Below, piece after piece: positions 9,430-18,235 of a stretch of DNA of 64,000 nucleotides. This DNA is from Spirochaetales bacterium (lineage in GTDB: Bacteria; Spirochaetota; Spirochaetia; DAHUYW01). The first letter of the stretch is position 1. The number at the start of each line of letters is the position of its first letter. Made by a program: the position numbers and the translations under genes. The notes beneath the pieces are model-generated. The model was not told the DNA's origin, did no database searches, and saw only the letters and a list, made by a program, of their open reading frames with translations. The stretch covers positions 62,001 to 126,000 of the forward strand of contig DAHUYW010000006.1 of the NCBI GenBank assembly GCA_027306915.1. Direction: 5' to 3'.

Positions 9430-9448
9430 GCGCGCCCGAAAGGCGCGC
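9430..9448. terminator. Terminator-like hairpin between convergent genes
   Basis: GCGCGCC and GGCGCGC form a seven-base-pair stem around a CGAAA loop, 9 bases after the barrel-protein stop and 36 before the convergent thymidine kinase stop. There is no T-run on either side, so a classical intrinsic terminator is not proven. Confidence 0.35.
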
Positions 9449-9484
9449 TCCGTGACGCCGCCACGATCGCCGGTCGATGAGGAC

Positions 9485-10609
9485 CTATCGGAGCTTGATC
9501 GGCCGCCGGTTGTCGGCGCAGCAGCGCACCAGGTAGTCGCGGTCGAGATCCAGCCGATCGACTAAGCGCATGAACTGCTCCTCGGTGAGCAGGTTCTGCT
9601 CGGCGAACAGAAACACAAGCGCCTTCTCGGCGAGCCCGTCAACCTTGAGCGCGTTCAGCTCGACCGCTTCGTGACTCTCTCCCCATCGTTCGTGGAGATT
9701 GCGGTGGAGCTGGGAGCGGTCGAGATCATCCTTCAAGGCCGCGATCTCGCGCGCAAGCGGCTCGGGGTCGCCCGCGGCGCAGCGCTCGCCAAGCGGCTTG
9801 AGCGTAAGGAAGGTGTATTCCTTCCCCGGAAGATGGTGGTGCCGGTCACAGCGCGTGCAGTAGTTCGGCTCTCGAGGGTTGTCGGCCGTGCGATCGCCGC
9901 CGATCACGATGAGCGGGTCGAAGTAGAGCGCCGGGCACTCGATCCCGTCCACGCTGTAATAGCGGTAGGTATAGAAGGCATCTGCAAGGCAGTCGGGATG
10001 CTCGCAGTAGGCGGTAAGCGGGAAGACGTCGGTCGCCGTGTCGAGGAGAAAGCGAGCCGTGGCGTTGAAGATGTCCTTTCGGAAGTTGAGAATCAGGGTT
10101 GGAAAGATGAAGACCAGCCCGCGTCGCTCGACTGCATCCCGCACGACGTAGGCCAGTCGCTCGTCGTAGAAGGAGGCCTCATCGATTATCCAGGTTCCGC
10201 AGTCGGATCGCCGTGCAAGAAGCTCCTCGAGCCCAAAGGAGTCCCGGATGACGGCGATCTGGTCGCCGCAGCGCTCGTACCCTCCGCGAAAGGCCAGGGC
10301 GTCCTCTGGGTAGTCCGGGAAGCGCTTTGCATCGAGTGAGGACCGCACGAAGAAGACATTGCGGCGGTCCGCTCCGTCGGTTGCAGTCTGCGCGGCCACG
10401 AGCTCGCTCTTGTTGCGGGCAACGAGCGAGTCCCGCCACACCCGCGCGGAGTATTCGGTCTTTCCCGATCCCATCGGGCCGATCACGAGGATGCAGCGCC
10501 CCGATCGCTGGAAATCGAAATGATTGAAGGAATGATGCACGACCAGCGACGGGAAGCCAAGGCTCTTGAGAAAGCTCGCCGTGTCGGAACCGTCGACAGT
10601 CTCCGCCAT
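9485..10609 (-). CDS. Thymidine kinase-like protein (TK1 family), enlarged
   Basis: A type II thymidine kinase-like protein. It has a P-loop GPMGSGKT (residues 44-51), a WIIDEASF segment near 140-147 in place of the usual DEAQFF, and a zinc-ribbon lasso with Cys202, Cys207, Cys251 and Cys254 around an IVIGGDR stretch. Together these indicate ATP-dependent phosphorylation of thymidine or deoxyuridine. At 374 residues it is about twice the usual 190-200, with about 40 extra residues before the P-loop and a C-terminal tail of about 100. The gene starts 1 base after the histidine kinase stop, with a GGAGGAG ribosome site in its end, so the two are co-transcribed. The altered P-loop and DEA box leave some doubt about substrate. 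Confidence 0.7.
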   Translation of the reverse strand: MAETVDGSDTASFLKSLGFPSLVVHHSFNHFDFQRSGRCILVIGPMGSGKTEYSARVWRDSLVARNKSELVAAQTATDGADRRNVFFVRSSLDAKRFPDYPEDALAFRGGYERCGDQIAVIRDSFGLEELLARRSDCGTWIIDEASFYDERLAYVVRDAVERRGLVFIFPTLILNFRKDIFNATARFLLDTATDVFPLTAYCEHPDCLADAFYTYRYYSVDGIECPALYFDPLIVIGGDRTADNPREPNYCTRCDRHHHLPGKEYTFLTLKPLGERCAAGDPEPLAREIAALKDDLDRSQLHRNLHERWGESHEAVELNALKVDGLAEKALVFLFAEQNLLTEEQFMRLVDRLDLDRDYLVRCCADNRRPIKLR

Positions 10610-10610
10610 G

Positions 10611-12425
10611 TCACTCCTCCGCAGGAAAGGTTATCACGAACCGGGTTTCCGGCTCGCGGACAAGCTCGATGCTTCCGTCGAGCTGCTCGACGAGCGCGCG
10701 CACGAGACGAAGCCCGAGCGAGTCGGTGGACTCCGCGTCGAGGTCGGAGATCGGCCGCCCGCTGTTGCTGAAGGACAACCGGTAAAGCTTGTCCGATCTT
10801 GCCATCTCCACTCGAAGCCGCCCTGCGCCAACCCCTTCGAAGCCGTATTTGAGCGCGTTCGTAGAAAGCTCGGTGAGGACTAGGCCAAGGGTGACCGCCC
10901 TGTCGATGGAAAGCGCAGTCGGCTCGATCGAGACTATCACGTCGACCACGCTCCCCGGCGGCATGAACGAGGAGCGCAGGTTCTCGAGAAGCTGCCGTGC
11001 GTAGGTGGAGAAGTCGATTGTCCCGGGATCACGGCCTTGGTACAGCTGCTCGTGGACCAAAGAGATGGATCTGACTCGCGCCTTCAGGGCGCTCATGATG
11101 TCCCGGTCAGCGGGGTCGCGAACCTGCTCCTGGTAGAGGTTGATGAAGCTGCCGACAATCGCCAGGTTGTTCTTGATGCGGTGATACGCCTCCCGCACGA
11201 GCAGCTCCTTTTCATCGAGCGGTCGCGCTAGCGGTGCACCAAGCCGAGACTCTTCGGCTGCGGTCTCGGCGACGCACACGAAACCGATTATTCGATCCCG
11301 GCGCAAGCGCGTTCCCTGCGATTCCCCCTTAGGCGCGCCGAAGAGGGGAAGAGAACGGTGGTCGTCGAAAAGCCCTCGGCGCGCTTCTATAGCACCTACG
11401 GAAAGGAGGACGGCGATCGTCGAGCCGTCCTTGCGGCGCACCTGCATCCGCAGCCGACGGACCGATCCGTCGCGCTCAAGCGCCGGCCAAAGGTCGTCGC
11501 GAGACAGGGCGGCACCGGAGGCAAGCAGGGATCGAGCCTTTCTTCCAACGAGCTCGCCTCCGGCATAGCCCAGGCTCGAGAGCCCGGAGCCGTGCACCGA
11601 ACGGATGCGACCGGACGCGTCGAGGAGGAGAAGGATGCCAGGCATGAGGGAGAGAATCTCTCGCACCGAGACCTCTCTCGTCAGGCGGGAGAGGTCAAGC
11701 TCCCGTATCCCGTATCCGACAAGTGCGCTTTGTAGGGCGAGGCCAACACTTATCCATTCCTGGTATCCGGTGCGAAAGAAGGGGAGGATCGCGTCGATGG
11801 CGAGCATCGAAGCGAAGGCGCAGGCGATGCCGGCCGCCACAAAAAGGAGCAGCCTCCTCCGCGCTCGATGGCGTACCGAAAGCGCGTACGCGGCACCCAG
11901 GGCGAGCGCAATCCCGCTCACGGCAAGGGCCCACACGACCGCCGCTGGACCGTTAAGCGTGTAGAGCGGAGTGACGGTCCAGCCGGTTGCAGTTCGCCAG
12001 GGAAGACCGGTTATGCGATCGGTCAGGAGATCGAGAACTGCGATGGTTCCGGCGGGGAGATAGATGGCGAGAAAGAGCGCTCCGCGAAAAAGCGAGGCAG
12101 CCCCCGAACGGGTTCGGGGAAGCCCCTCCCGCTCCGCATGAAGCCCGCCCGCGAAGGGGCGCCTGCCTCCTGAAATAAGCGCGAGATGGAGAAGCGCTGC
12201 ACAGATGAGCGGCCAGAGGAAGCCGGCCCGTGTCCAGAGCTCGGCCTCGGGAAGCCTCCCCGCAGTGAGAAGCTCGAAGGTGGCAAATCCCCAGTAGGCT
12301 TCGAGCAGGCAGAGGGCGAGGAAGAGGCGATGAAGCCTGTCGCGCGCACCGGGCAGGTAGACTCCGATGCCGATGAGGAAAATAAGGACGCTTGCGACAA
12401 GGGGCAGGAAGCTTGTCGGCTCCAT
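10611..12425 (-). CDS. Membrane sensor histidine kinase (7TM-PAS-HisKA_2-HATPase)
   Basis: Residues 1-240 hold seven to eight hydrophobic segments of the 7TM sensor type. A PAS-like domain follows at about 255-350. The kinase core is of the HisKA_2/HWE-like group, with the phospho-acceptor His at about 415 in EAYHRIKNNL and an ATP-binding domain with ELSTNALKYGF and DSLGLRLV. Such kinases often lack a partner next to them, and no response regulator is adjacent here. The ATG at 12425 is chosen over the TTG one codon earlier. It is divergent from the Nudix gene and co-transcribed with the thymidine kinase-like gene. The signal is unknown. Confidence 0.85.
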   Translation of the reverse strand: MEPTSFLPLVASVLIFLIGIGVYLPGARDRLHRLFLALCLLEAYWGFATFELLTAGRLPEAELWTRAGFLWPLICAALLHLALISGGRRPFAGGLHAEREGLPRTRSGAASLFRGALFLAIYLPAGTIAVLDLLTDRITGLPWRTATGWTVTPLYTLNGPAAVVWALAVSGIALALGAAYALSVRHRARRRLLLFVAAGIACAFASMLAIDAILPFFRTGYQEWISVGLALQSALVGYGIRELDLSRLTREVSVREILSLMPGILLLLDASGRIRSVHGSGLSSLGYAGGELVGRKARSLLASGAALSRDDLWPALERDGSVRRLRMQVRRKDGSTIAVLLSVGAIEARRGLFDDHRSLPLFGAPKGESQGTRLRRDRIIGFVCVAETAAEESRLGAPLARPLDEKELLVREAYHRIKNNLAIVGSFINLYQEQVRDPADRDIMSALKARVRSISLVHEQLYQGRDPGTIDFSTYARQLLENLRSSFMPPGSVVDVIVSIEPTALSIDRAVTLGLVLTELSTNALKYGFEGVGAGRLRVEMARSDKLYRLSFSNSGRPISDLDAESTDSLGLRLVRALVEQLDGSIELVREPETRFVITFPAEE

Positions 12426-12496
12426 CAATCGGCGTGCCTCTCCACCATTCGGCTATTCTCTCGAAATCGGCCCATCGTTGCAACGTCGCACGACGA

Positions 12497-12525
12497 TTGA
12501 CCGAGGGGTAAGAGGCTGGTACTGT
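12497..12525 (+). promoter_or_regulatory. Candidate leaderless promoter of the Nudix gene
   Basis: TTGACC (12497-12502) and TACTGT (12520-12525) are 17 bases apart. The -10 box ends 7 bases before the ATG at 12533. The GTG at 12524 that would lengthen the protein overlaps the -10 box, which argues for the ATG start. Confidence 0.55.
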
Positions 12526-12532
12526 GAAGTGC

Positions 12533-13525
12533 ATGATCATTCCGACCGTCCAAAAAGTGGTCGTGGGGCTGCTTCTCGTCGTCCTGGTTTTCAATTTGAC
12601 CCAGCGCACACACCTGTCGCACGGAGAACGCAAGCGCTACGCGACTCTCTACGCAGCGGGACTGCTGCTGCTTTTCTGGGCCATAACCCTCGTCTTCGCC
12701 CGGGCGAGCCTTCCTCCCCTCCTGCTCGCAGTCGCCGCAGCCCTGGAGATCGTTGCCTTCTTCGCCTTCCGGCGACAGATCCTCATCTTCGCCTTTCGCT
12801 GCGCCTCCTGCCGCGCGCGGCTTCCGCTCGACCGCATCCTCTACTACGATTCGAACCGCTGCCCGTCGTGCGACCCCGATCCCGAGGCGATTCGAGCGGC
12901 CCGCATCGAGGTGGAAACCTCCCCGATGTATGGCGGGGCGACGATCTCAAGCCTACGTGCGGCATCGACGGAGGTGGCCTACGGGGACGCGGCGACCGAT
13001 GCGCCCTCCGGAGAAATTGCCGCCGCAGGCCGGGTTCCCCGCAACGTCGACGAGATCGACTGGACGAGCTGGAAGCCCAAGGAGGAGGCGGTGCTCTGTT
13101 TCGTCCAACGGGACGGACAGCTTCTCTTGATTCACAAAAAGCGCGGCCTCGGCGCGGGAAAGATCAATGCCCCCGGAGGGCGCATCGAGCCGGGAGAGAC
13201 CGCGGCGCAGGCGGCGGTGCGGGAGTCGGAAGAGGAGATCGGCGTCACCCCTCGCTCGGTGCGACAGACCGCCGAGCTTTCTTTTCAGTTCACGGACGGT
13301 TATTCGCTCCTCGGGTATGTCTTCTTCGCGGATTCCTTCCGCGGAACTCCCCGCGCGACCGACGAGGCCGATCCCTTCTGGTGCCCTCTCGCCGAGATAC
13401 CCTACCACCGCATGTGGGAGGATGATCGCCTGTGGCTCCCGGAGGTTCTCGCGGGCAAGTATGTCGTCGGCCGTTTCATATTCGAGGGGGACTCGATGCT
13501 GAGCCGGCACCTTACGGCGCGATGA
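12533..13525 (+). CDS. Membrane-anchored zinc-ribbon Nudix hydrolase, MTH1-like
   Basis: A three-part protein of 330 residues. Residues 1-88 hold about three hydrophobic helices. Cys90, Cys93, Cys110 and Cys113 form a zinc-ribbon-like pair of CxxC motifs. Residues 183-330 are a Nudix domain whose box runs from Gly216 to Val238 and contains RESEEEIGV. KKRGLGAGKINAPGG just before the box resembles MTH1, which removes 8-oxo-dGTP or similar oxidised nucleotides. The membrane and zinc parts are not usual for MTH1-like enzymes. Fifteen bases separate it from adenosine deaminase, implying one transcript. Substrate assignment is by similarity only. Confidence 0.75.
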   Translation: MIIPTVQKVVVGLLLVVLVFNLTQRTHLSHGERKRYATLYAAGLLLLFWAITLVFARASLPPLLLAVAAALEIVAFFAFRRQILIFAFRCASCRARLPLDRILYYDSNRCPSCDPDPEAIRAARIEVETSPMYGGATISSLRAASTEVAYGDAATDAPSGEIAAAGRVPRNVDEIDWTSWKPKEEAVLCFVQRDGQLLLIHKKRGLGAGKINAPGGRIEPGETAAQAAVRESEEEIGVTPRSVRQTAELSFQFTDGYSLLGYVFFADSFRGTPRATDEADPFWCPLAEIPYHRMWEDDRLWLPEVLAGKYVVGRFIFEGDSMLSRHLTAR

Positions 13526-13539
13526 GGGAGGCTTGAACG

Positions 13540-14625
13540 ATGGTGACTGAAGAGATGATAAAGAAGCTGCCCAAGGTGGACGTTCACTACCACCTGGACG
13601 GCGGCGTGCGCCCCGCGACGATTGTCGAGCTGGCGCGCCAAGAGGGGATCAAGCTTCCCTGCGAGAATCCGGCGGAGCTCTCGGAGTGGTTCCATCGGGG
13701 CGCAGACCGCAAGAGCCTTGCGCTGTACCTCGAGGGATTTGAGGTGACCCTTTCGGTGATGCAGACGAAAGAGGCACTAGAGCGCATCGCCATGGAGACG
13801 ATGGAGGACCTCGCGAAGGAGAACATCATCTATGCAGAGATCCGCTTTGCGCCGATCCAGCATCTCACGCGCGGCCTGAACCTCGAGGCGGTGGTCGAGT
13901 CGGTTCTCCGGGGCCTCGAAGAGGGCAAGCGGCGAACCGGCGTGCACTTCGGGCTCATCCTATGCGCGATGCGGCATCAAGATGCGCAGAACTCCCTGGA
14001 GATCGCCGAGCTTGCGGTTGCCTACAGCACTCGGGGGGTCGTCGGATTCGACATTGCGGGCGATGAGAACGGCCATCCCCCGAAGAAGCATCTCGAGGCC
14101 TTCAACTTCATCCGTAGCAAGAACTTCAACATCACCATCCATGCCGGGGAGGCCTTTGGCCCCGAGTCCATCTGGCAGGCCATCCAGATCTGCGGCGCCC
14201 ACCGCATCGGCCACGCCACTCGCCTCATCGAAGACATGGTCGTGCACGGCACCCGGATCGAGCGCATGGGAAGCCTCGCTCATTTCATCCGCGACAAGCG
14301 TATCCCCCTCGAGATGTGCCTCTCATCGAACATCCAGACCGGGGCGGCGCCCTCGCTCGACGAGCACCCCTTCGGCCTCTATTTTCGCAACAACTTCCGC
14401 GCCTTTCTCTGCACCGACAACACCCTCATGAGCAACACGACCATGAGCAAAGAGATGGCTCTTGCGGTCCAGCATTTCAACCTGACGCTGCGCGATCTGG
14501 AGAAGATCACGCTGAACGCGATGAAGTCCGCCTTTCTCCACTACGACGACCGGCTCAAGATCATCTACGACGTCCTGAAGCCGCAGTACGCCAAGATGCG
14601 GGAAGAGACGAATCCCTACAGCTGA
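13540..14625 (+). CDS. add: Adenosine deaminase
   Basis: A 361-residue metal-dependent deaminase converting adenosine or deoxyadenosine to (deoxy)inosine. Metal ligands are visible in VHYHLDGG (His16, His18), HAGE (His201 with catalytic Glu204), His225 of HRIGHATRL and Asp293 in CTDNTLMS. The TDN variant of the usual TDDP motif also occurs in other bacterial adenosine deaminases. It follows the Nudix gene by 14 bases and its 3' end overlaps the convergent hydrogenase-protease gene by 10 bases. Its product feeds purine nucleoside phosphorylase, encoded at 35 kb. Confidence 0.93.
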   Translation: MVTEEMIKKLPKVDVHYHLDGGVRPATIVELARQEGIKLPCENPAELSEWFHRGADRKSLALYLEGFEVTLSVMQTKEALERIAMETMEDLAKENIIYAEIRFAPIQHLTRGLNLEAVVESVLRGLEEGKRRTGVHFGLILCAMRHQDAQNSLEIAELAVAYSTRGVVGFDIAGDENGHPPKKHLEAFNFIRSKNFNITIHAGEAFGPESIWQAIQICGAHRIGHATRLIEDMVVHGTRIERMGSLAHFIRDKRIPLEMCLSSNIQTGAAPSLDEHPFGLYFRNNFRAFLCTDNTLMSNTTMSKEMALAVQHFNLTLRDLEKITLNAMKSAFLHYDDRLKIIYDVLKPQYAKMREETNPYS

Positions 14626-15197
14626 CGGGCGGTGTCCGCCGATCCTCTCGAGGAGTCGGAGACTGGTTCGAGAATTTCCTGCAAGAGCCGAGCCACATCC
14701 TCCGCGGCGGCCACGACCTCGGGGTTCATCGCAGCGCCCAGAAGCGTCGAGCCGGGCTGGATTCCGATGAAGAGCACTTCGCACCCAAGCTCACGGGCGA
14801 GGTAACCAAGCGTAAGGCTTAAGGGGAGACGGTGCGTCGAGGCCGCCTCTCCCGTGAGCTCCGCAATCGGAACGAGGGCTATCGTCCCGAGCCGCCTTCC
14901 CATCTCCACCGCATCGACTACGACAAGGTGGGTCGGACGCAACTCCCGAATCACACCGGTCTGGTTCTCGGGAGCCGCGGCCCCATCGACGATGGAGAGC
15001 CGCGCGGGCCGGCGCTTTCCGAGAAGCTCGCCGGCGAGAGGTCCGGCCGCGTCGTCCCCGCGCAGATCGGATCCGACCGAGAGCAGAACGACGCGCGCAG
15101 CGCCGCGCAGCCGGCGCTCAAGAGTCCTTCGAAGAAGGCGCATCGAGGCCGTCTGTTTCACGACCTGGCGGCCCTTCCTCCGGAGAGCGGCGCTCAC
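14616..15197 (-). CDS. hycI: [NiFe]-hydrogenase maturation protease, HycI type
   Basis: A 193-residue endopeptidase of the HycI/HybD family, which removes the C-terminal tail of a hydrogenase large subunit after nickel insertion. The nickel-sensing acidic residues appear in GSDLRGDDAAG, a second Asp in VVVDAVEMG, and the His in STHRLPL. The GTG start at 15197 overlaps the preceding ferredoxin subunit's stop by four bases (GTGA). A later ATG at 15143 is possible. It is the last gene of the minus-strand hydrogenase operon, whose large subunit has the 42-residue tail expected of a substrate. Confidence 0.85.
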   Translation of the reverse strand: MSAALRRKGRQVVKQTASMRLLRRTLERRLRGAARVVLLSVGSDLRGDDAAGPLAGELLGKRRPARLSIVDGAAAPENQTGVIRELRPTHLVVVDAVEMGRRLGTIALVPIAELTGEAASTHRLPLSLTLGYLARELGCEVLFIGIQPGSTLLGAAMNPEVVAAAEDVARLLQEILEPVSDSSRGSADTARQL

Positions 15198-15613
15198 GGC
15201 TCTGGGTTGTCCGGCGGCGACTTCCCATCGCCGCGATCGAGCAGCTCCGCGGGAAAGACCACCCGCAGGAGATCTCGCCTGGTCTGGGCAAGCTCGACCT
15301 CGGGCGAGATTGCGAGCGCCTTTTTAAGGCAGACATCGACGCACTGGGCGCACATGATGCACCGTCCCCGATCTATCACAGCCTCGTAGCGCCGCTCGCC
15401 CACCTTGCGGATGGTGATCGCGTCCGCGGGACAGTCGCGCATGCAGAGCTTGCAGCCCGTGCACTGGGAAGCGAAGTAGAGAAGCATCCCCCGAAATCGC
15501 TCCGGCATGGGGAGCGGATCGGCCGGATAGCGCACGGTCACCGGGCGCCTAAAGAGCGAGGCGATCGCGAAGTCGATAATCTTGCCCGGCCAGGCAAAAG
15601 GCCTGCGCTTCAC
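15194..15613 (-). CDS. Complex I-like hydrogenase, 2x[4Fe-4S] ferredoxin subunit (NuoI-like)
   Basis: A 139-residue polyferredoxin subunit with two four-cysteine motifs, CTGCKLCMRDCP and CIMCAQCVDVC, the layout of NuoI, HycF, EchF and MbhN. It passes electrons from reduced ferredoxin toward the small subunit. The GTG start at 15613 overlaps the NuoH-like stop by four bases. The frame remains open upstream through the NuoH-like gene, but that part is not protein-like. It is followed immediately by the HycI protease gene. Confidence 0.9.
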   Translation of the reverse strand: MKRRPFAWPGKIIDFAIASLFRRPVTVRYPADPLPMPERFRGMLLYFASQCTGCKLCMRDCPADAITIRKVGERRYEAVIDRGRCIMCAQCVDVCLKKALAISPEVELAQTRRDLLRVVFPAELLDRGDGKSPPDNPEP

Positions 15614-16548
15614 CGCACCACCCCCTTGAGAACGAGGTCGACGACAACCTGCAGGAAGGCGGCCGGAGCAAGATACCGGAAGCAGAAGCTGACCATCTGA
15701 TCGATCCGAAGGCGGGCGAAGAGGGTGCGAAGGAGGGTGAGGAGCGCAACCACGAGCAGGAGCTTTGCGAGGTAGAGAGCGAAGGAGGCAGCGGGCGGAA
15801 GAGCGAGGCCGAAGGGCAGGAAAACCGCCGCAAGCAGAGAGGCGCCGGCGATCATCTCTACGTCGATGGCAAGGCGGTAGAAGCCGAGGAAACGGCCGCT
15901 GTACTCGGTGAGGCAGCCGGCGACGATCTCCGTCTCGGCCTCCGGGATGTCGAAGGGGGTGCGCTCGAGCTTGCCGAGAAGCGCGACGAGCGCGACCGCG
16001 AAGCCGGGAAGGTTCACCGCCCACCAGAAGCGGTGACTCGCGTAGAAGGCGGCTATCTCGGAAAGCGTCCAGCTCCCGGCGAGCAGGGCCGGCGCGAGGA
16101 CGCTCGCGAAGAGCGGGATCTCGTAGGCAAAGAGCTGCGTGAGCGCCCGCATCGCGCCCATGGTCGAGAAGAGCGACCGCGAGTACCAGCCGCCGAGAAA
16201 GAGCGTGAGCGTCGGTATCATGAGCAGGTAGAGGACCACGATGAGATCGCCGCGAAGGACATAGACGCCGCGCAGGCCGAAGAGCGGAATCGAGAGGAAG
16301 GCGGTTGCGGCGCTCGCGAGGGCGAAAAGCGGGGCGAGGGTGAAGAGCGCCCGATCCGCCGCGGCGGGGACGACGCTCTCCTTGCTGAAGAGCTTCACGA
16401 GATCGGCGAAGGGCTGGAACCAGGGCGGCCCCATGCGATTCTGGAGACGCGCATAGAGCTTGCGGTCGACCCATTCCCCGGCGAGGCCGAGCGCCGCGAG
16501 AAAGAACAAACCGGGAAAAACCAGAATTGCAAACGTCGCAGCTCCCAT
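15610..16548 (-). CDS. Complex I-like hydrogenase, NuoH-like membrane subunit
   Basis: A 312-residue membrane protein of the NuoH/HycD/EchB family with about eight helices. Family signatures are DRKLYARLQNRMGPPW near residues 28-43, FAYEIPLF in the middle and ERTPFDIPEAETEIVAG, the acidic loop facing the hydrophilic arm. In complex I relatives this subunit couples the peripheral redox arm to ion pumping. It lies 6 bases after the large-subunit stop. Confidence 0.92.
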   Translation of the reverse strand: MGAATFAILVFPGLFFLAALGLAGEWVDRKLYARLQNRMGPPWFQPFADLVKLFSKESVVPAAADRALFTLAPLFALASAATAFLSIPLFGLRGVYVLRGDLIVVLYLLMIPTLTLFLGGWYSRSLFSTMGAMRALTQLFAYEIPLFASVLAPALLAGSWTLSEIAAFYASHRFWWAVNLPGFAVALVALLGKLERTPFDIPEAETEIVAGCLTEYSGRFLGFYRLAIDVEMIAGASLLAAVFLPFGLALPPAASFALYLAKLLLVVALLTLLRTLFARLRIDQMVSFCFRYLAPAAFLQVVVDLVLKGVVR

Positions 16549-16554
16549 CTCAAC

Positions 16555-17763
16555 CTACCACGGCAGCGTTACCTTCGAGAAATCGATGCCGCGCGAGCGG
16601 TACCACTCGATCCCGTGACGCTGAAGCTCCTCCCACCGAAGGCGCTCGCTCCCCCGCCGCTCGGCCCGCTGCGCCACCACTGCTCGGTCGGTGCAGGAAA
16701 AGCAGGGATCGATCGCCGCTACGACGATCGGCAGGTCCGCGAGGTAGCGATCCTCGAGCATCTTGGAGATCGACTGGGTGTTCGCCAGGGTCGGTGCGCG
16801 GATCTTCACCCGGTCCGGCCGCTCCTCCCCCTTCGAGCGGACATAGTGGACGTCTTCACCCCTTGGGGCTTCGTAGCGGCTTACGGCCTCGCCGGGGGGG
16901 ATCTTACGCGGGGCCTTGACCGCGATGGGTCCCTCCGGAAGGTTGTCCACCGCGGCGCGCACGAGGCGGTAGGACTCCATCAGCTCAGAAAGCCGCACCA
17001 GGGTTCGACCGTAAACGTCGCAGTGGTCGTCGGTGATGACCCGGACCGGTATCTCCCCATAGGCCGCGTAGGGATCGTCCCTGCGAATATCGCGGTCCAC
17101 CCCCGAAGCCCGCGCGGTCGGTCCGACAGTCCCGAGGGCGAGGGCGTCCGCCTTGGAGAGAACGCCCACGCCCGACAGGCGCTTCACGAGGGTGAGCTCT
17201 TCCCTGGCGAGCTCGATGAAGCGCTTCGTCTCCTCCTCGAGCGAATCGATGGCCTTCTTGATAAGCGGAACCTGCTCCGAGGAAATGTCGCGCCTCACCC
17301 CCCCGATCGCGTTCATACCATAGTTGACGCGATTCCCCGTTATCAGAGCGAAGAGATCCATCACCTGCTCCCGGTCTCGCCAGGCGTACATGAGGAGGGT
17401 GTCGAAGCCGATCTCGTGACCGGCGACCCCCAGCCAGAGCAGGTGGCTGTGGATACGCTCGAGCTCGCCGATGATGGTCCGGATGTAGAGCGCCCGCTTG
17501 GGAACCTCGAGCCCTGCGATCTCCTCAACCGCATGGACGAAGGCAGTCGCATGGCTGTGGGAACAGATCCCGCAGACCCGCTCGACGAGGTAGACGTCCT
17601 GCACATAGGTGCGCGCCTCGCACCCCTTCTCGATTCCCCGATGGTTGTAGCCGATCCGCATCTGGATCGCCTCGATTCTCTCGCCGCGGAGCGCCACGCT
17701 GAAGCTCTCGGGCTCCTTCAGGGCAGGGTGCTGCGGCCCGATCGGAATGATCACCCTACGCAT
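16555..17763 (-). CDS. Group 4 [NiFe]-hydrogenase large subunit (NuoD-like)
   Basis: A 402-residue catalytic subunit related to NuoD, HycE and EchE. Both nickel-binding cysteine pairs are intact: Cys64 and Cys67 in ERVCGICSHSH, and Cys354 and Cys357 in DPCFSCTDR. It is therefore a hydrogenase and not a quinone-reducing complex I subunit. A tail of 42 residues follows the second motif, as in large subunits cleaved by HycI-type proteases. The start at 17763 overlaps the NuoC-like stop by 8 bases. An ATG ten codons earlier is less likely because the N-terminal IPIGPQHP motif should be near the start. Confidence 0.93.
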   Translation of the reverse strand: MRRVIIPIGPQHPALKEPESFSVALRGERIEAIQMRIGYNHRGIEKGCEARTYVQDVYLVERVCGICSHSHATAFVHAVEEIAGLEVPKRALYIRTIIGELERIHSHLLWLGVAGHEIGFDTLLMYAWRDREQVMDLFALITGNRVNYGMNAIGGVRRDISSEQVPLIKKAIDSLEEETKRFIELAREELTLVKRLSGVGVLSKADALALGTVGPTARASGVDRDIRRDDPYAAYGEIPVRVITDDHCDVYGRTLVRLSELMESYRLVRAAVDNLPEGPIAVKAPRKIPPGEAVSRYEAPRGEDVHYVRSKGEERPDRVKIRAPTLANTQSISKMLEDRYLADLPIVVAAIDPCFSCTDRAVVAQRAERRGSERLRWEELQRHGIEWYRSRGIDFSKVTLPW

Positions 17764-18235
17764 GGCCTTCCTCCTCGACCCCATGGGCCTCACCGCTTGG
17801 CTTCCAGTCCTTCAGGAGCGGGTGCTTATCGAGCGGCCAGTCGTCGGGCAGGGGATAGCGCGGACCCTCGGGAATGCCGGCGATGCGGGCGCCGAAGAGG
17901 TCTACGAGCTCGCGCTCGTAGATCACGGCGCCGGGAAAGCGATCACCCACCGAGCCGATCGCCTCGCCCTTCGCCTCCTGCGTCATGAGTGTGAGCACCG
18001 TCCCATCCTCGCGGGCGAGATGATAGAGATAGCCAAGATCGGTCCCCTCGTCCGTCCCGGTGATGGTGGCGAGTTGACCGAAGCCGAGACGGTCGATCAG
18101 GAACTCGAAGACGGGCCGAAACTCCGGATAGCCGACCGCAAGCCAGAGGCGCCGCTCGCGCTGGACCCGGACCCTCCCGCGCAGCCCCTCAAACTGCTCC
18201 TCGATCGCCGCACGTGCCTCTTCGGCTCCGCTCAT
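17756..18235 (-). CDS. Complex I-like hydrogenase, NuoC-like subunit
   Basis: A 159-residue soluble subunit resembling NuoC and the N-terminal part of HycE. The C-terminal region has the family pattern FPGAVIYERELVDLFGARIAGIP followed in NuoC proteins by a Pro-rich Leu/Pro/Asp stretch, here YPLPDDWP. It is structural, packing between the small and large subunits. The ATG at 18235 overlaps the NuoB-like stop (ATGA). The frame is open upstream, but that part shadows the NuoB-like gene. Confidence 0.88.
   Translation of the reverse strand: MSGAEEARAAIEEQFEGLRGRVRVQRERRLWLAVGYPEFRPVFEFLIDRLGFGQLATITGTDEGTDLGYLYHLAREDGTVLTLMTQEAKGEAIGSVGDRFPGAVIYERELVDLFGARIAGIPEGPRYPLPDDWPLDKHPLLKDWKPSGEAHGVEEEGHA

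Noticed and set aside
15194..16474. Apparent 426-residue fusion ending in a ferredoxin
   Set aside because: The N-terminal part is an off-frame reading of the NuoH-like gene. The GTG at 15613 with stop-start overlap gives a normal 139-residue subunit.
16033..17988. 651-residue plus-strand frame opposite the hydrogenase genes
   Set aside because: It is a GC-driven antisense shadow rich in Arg, Glu and Gly with no family features, while the minus strand carries clear NuoH-like and large-subunit genes.
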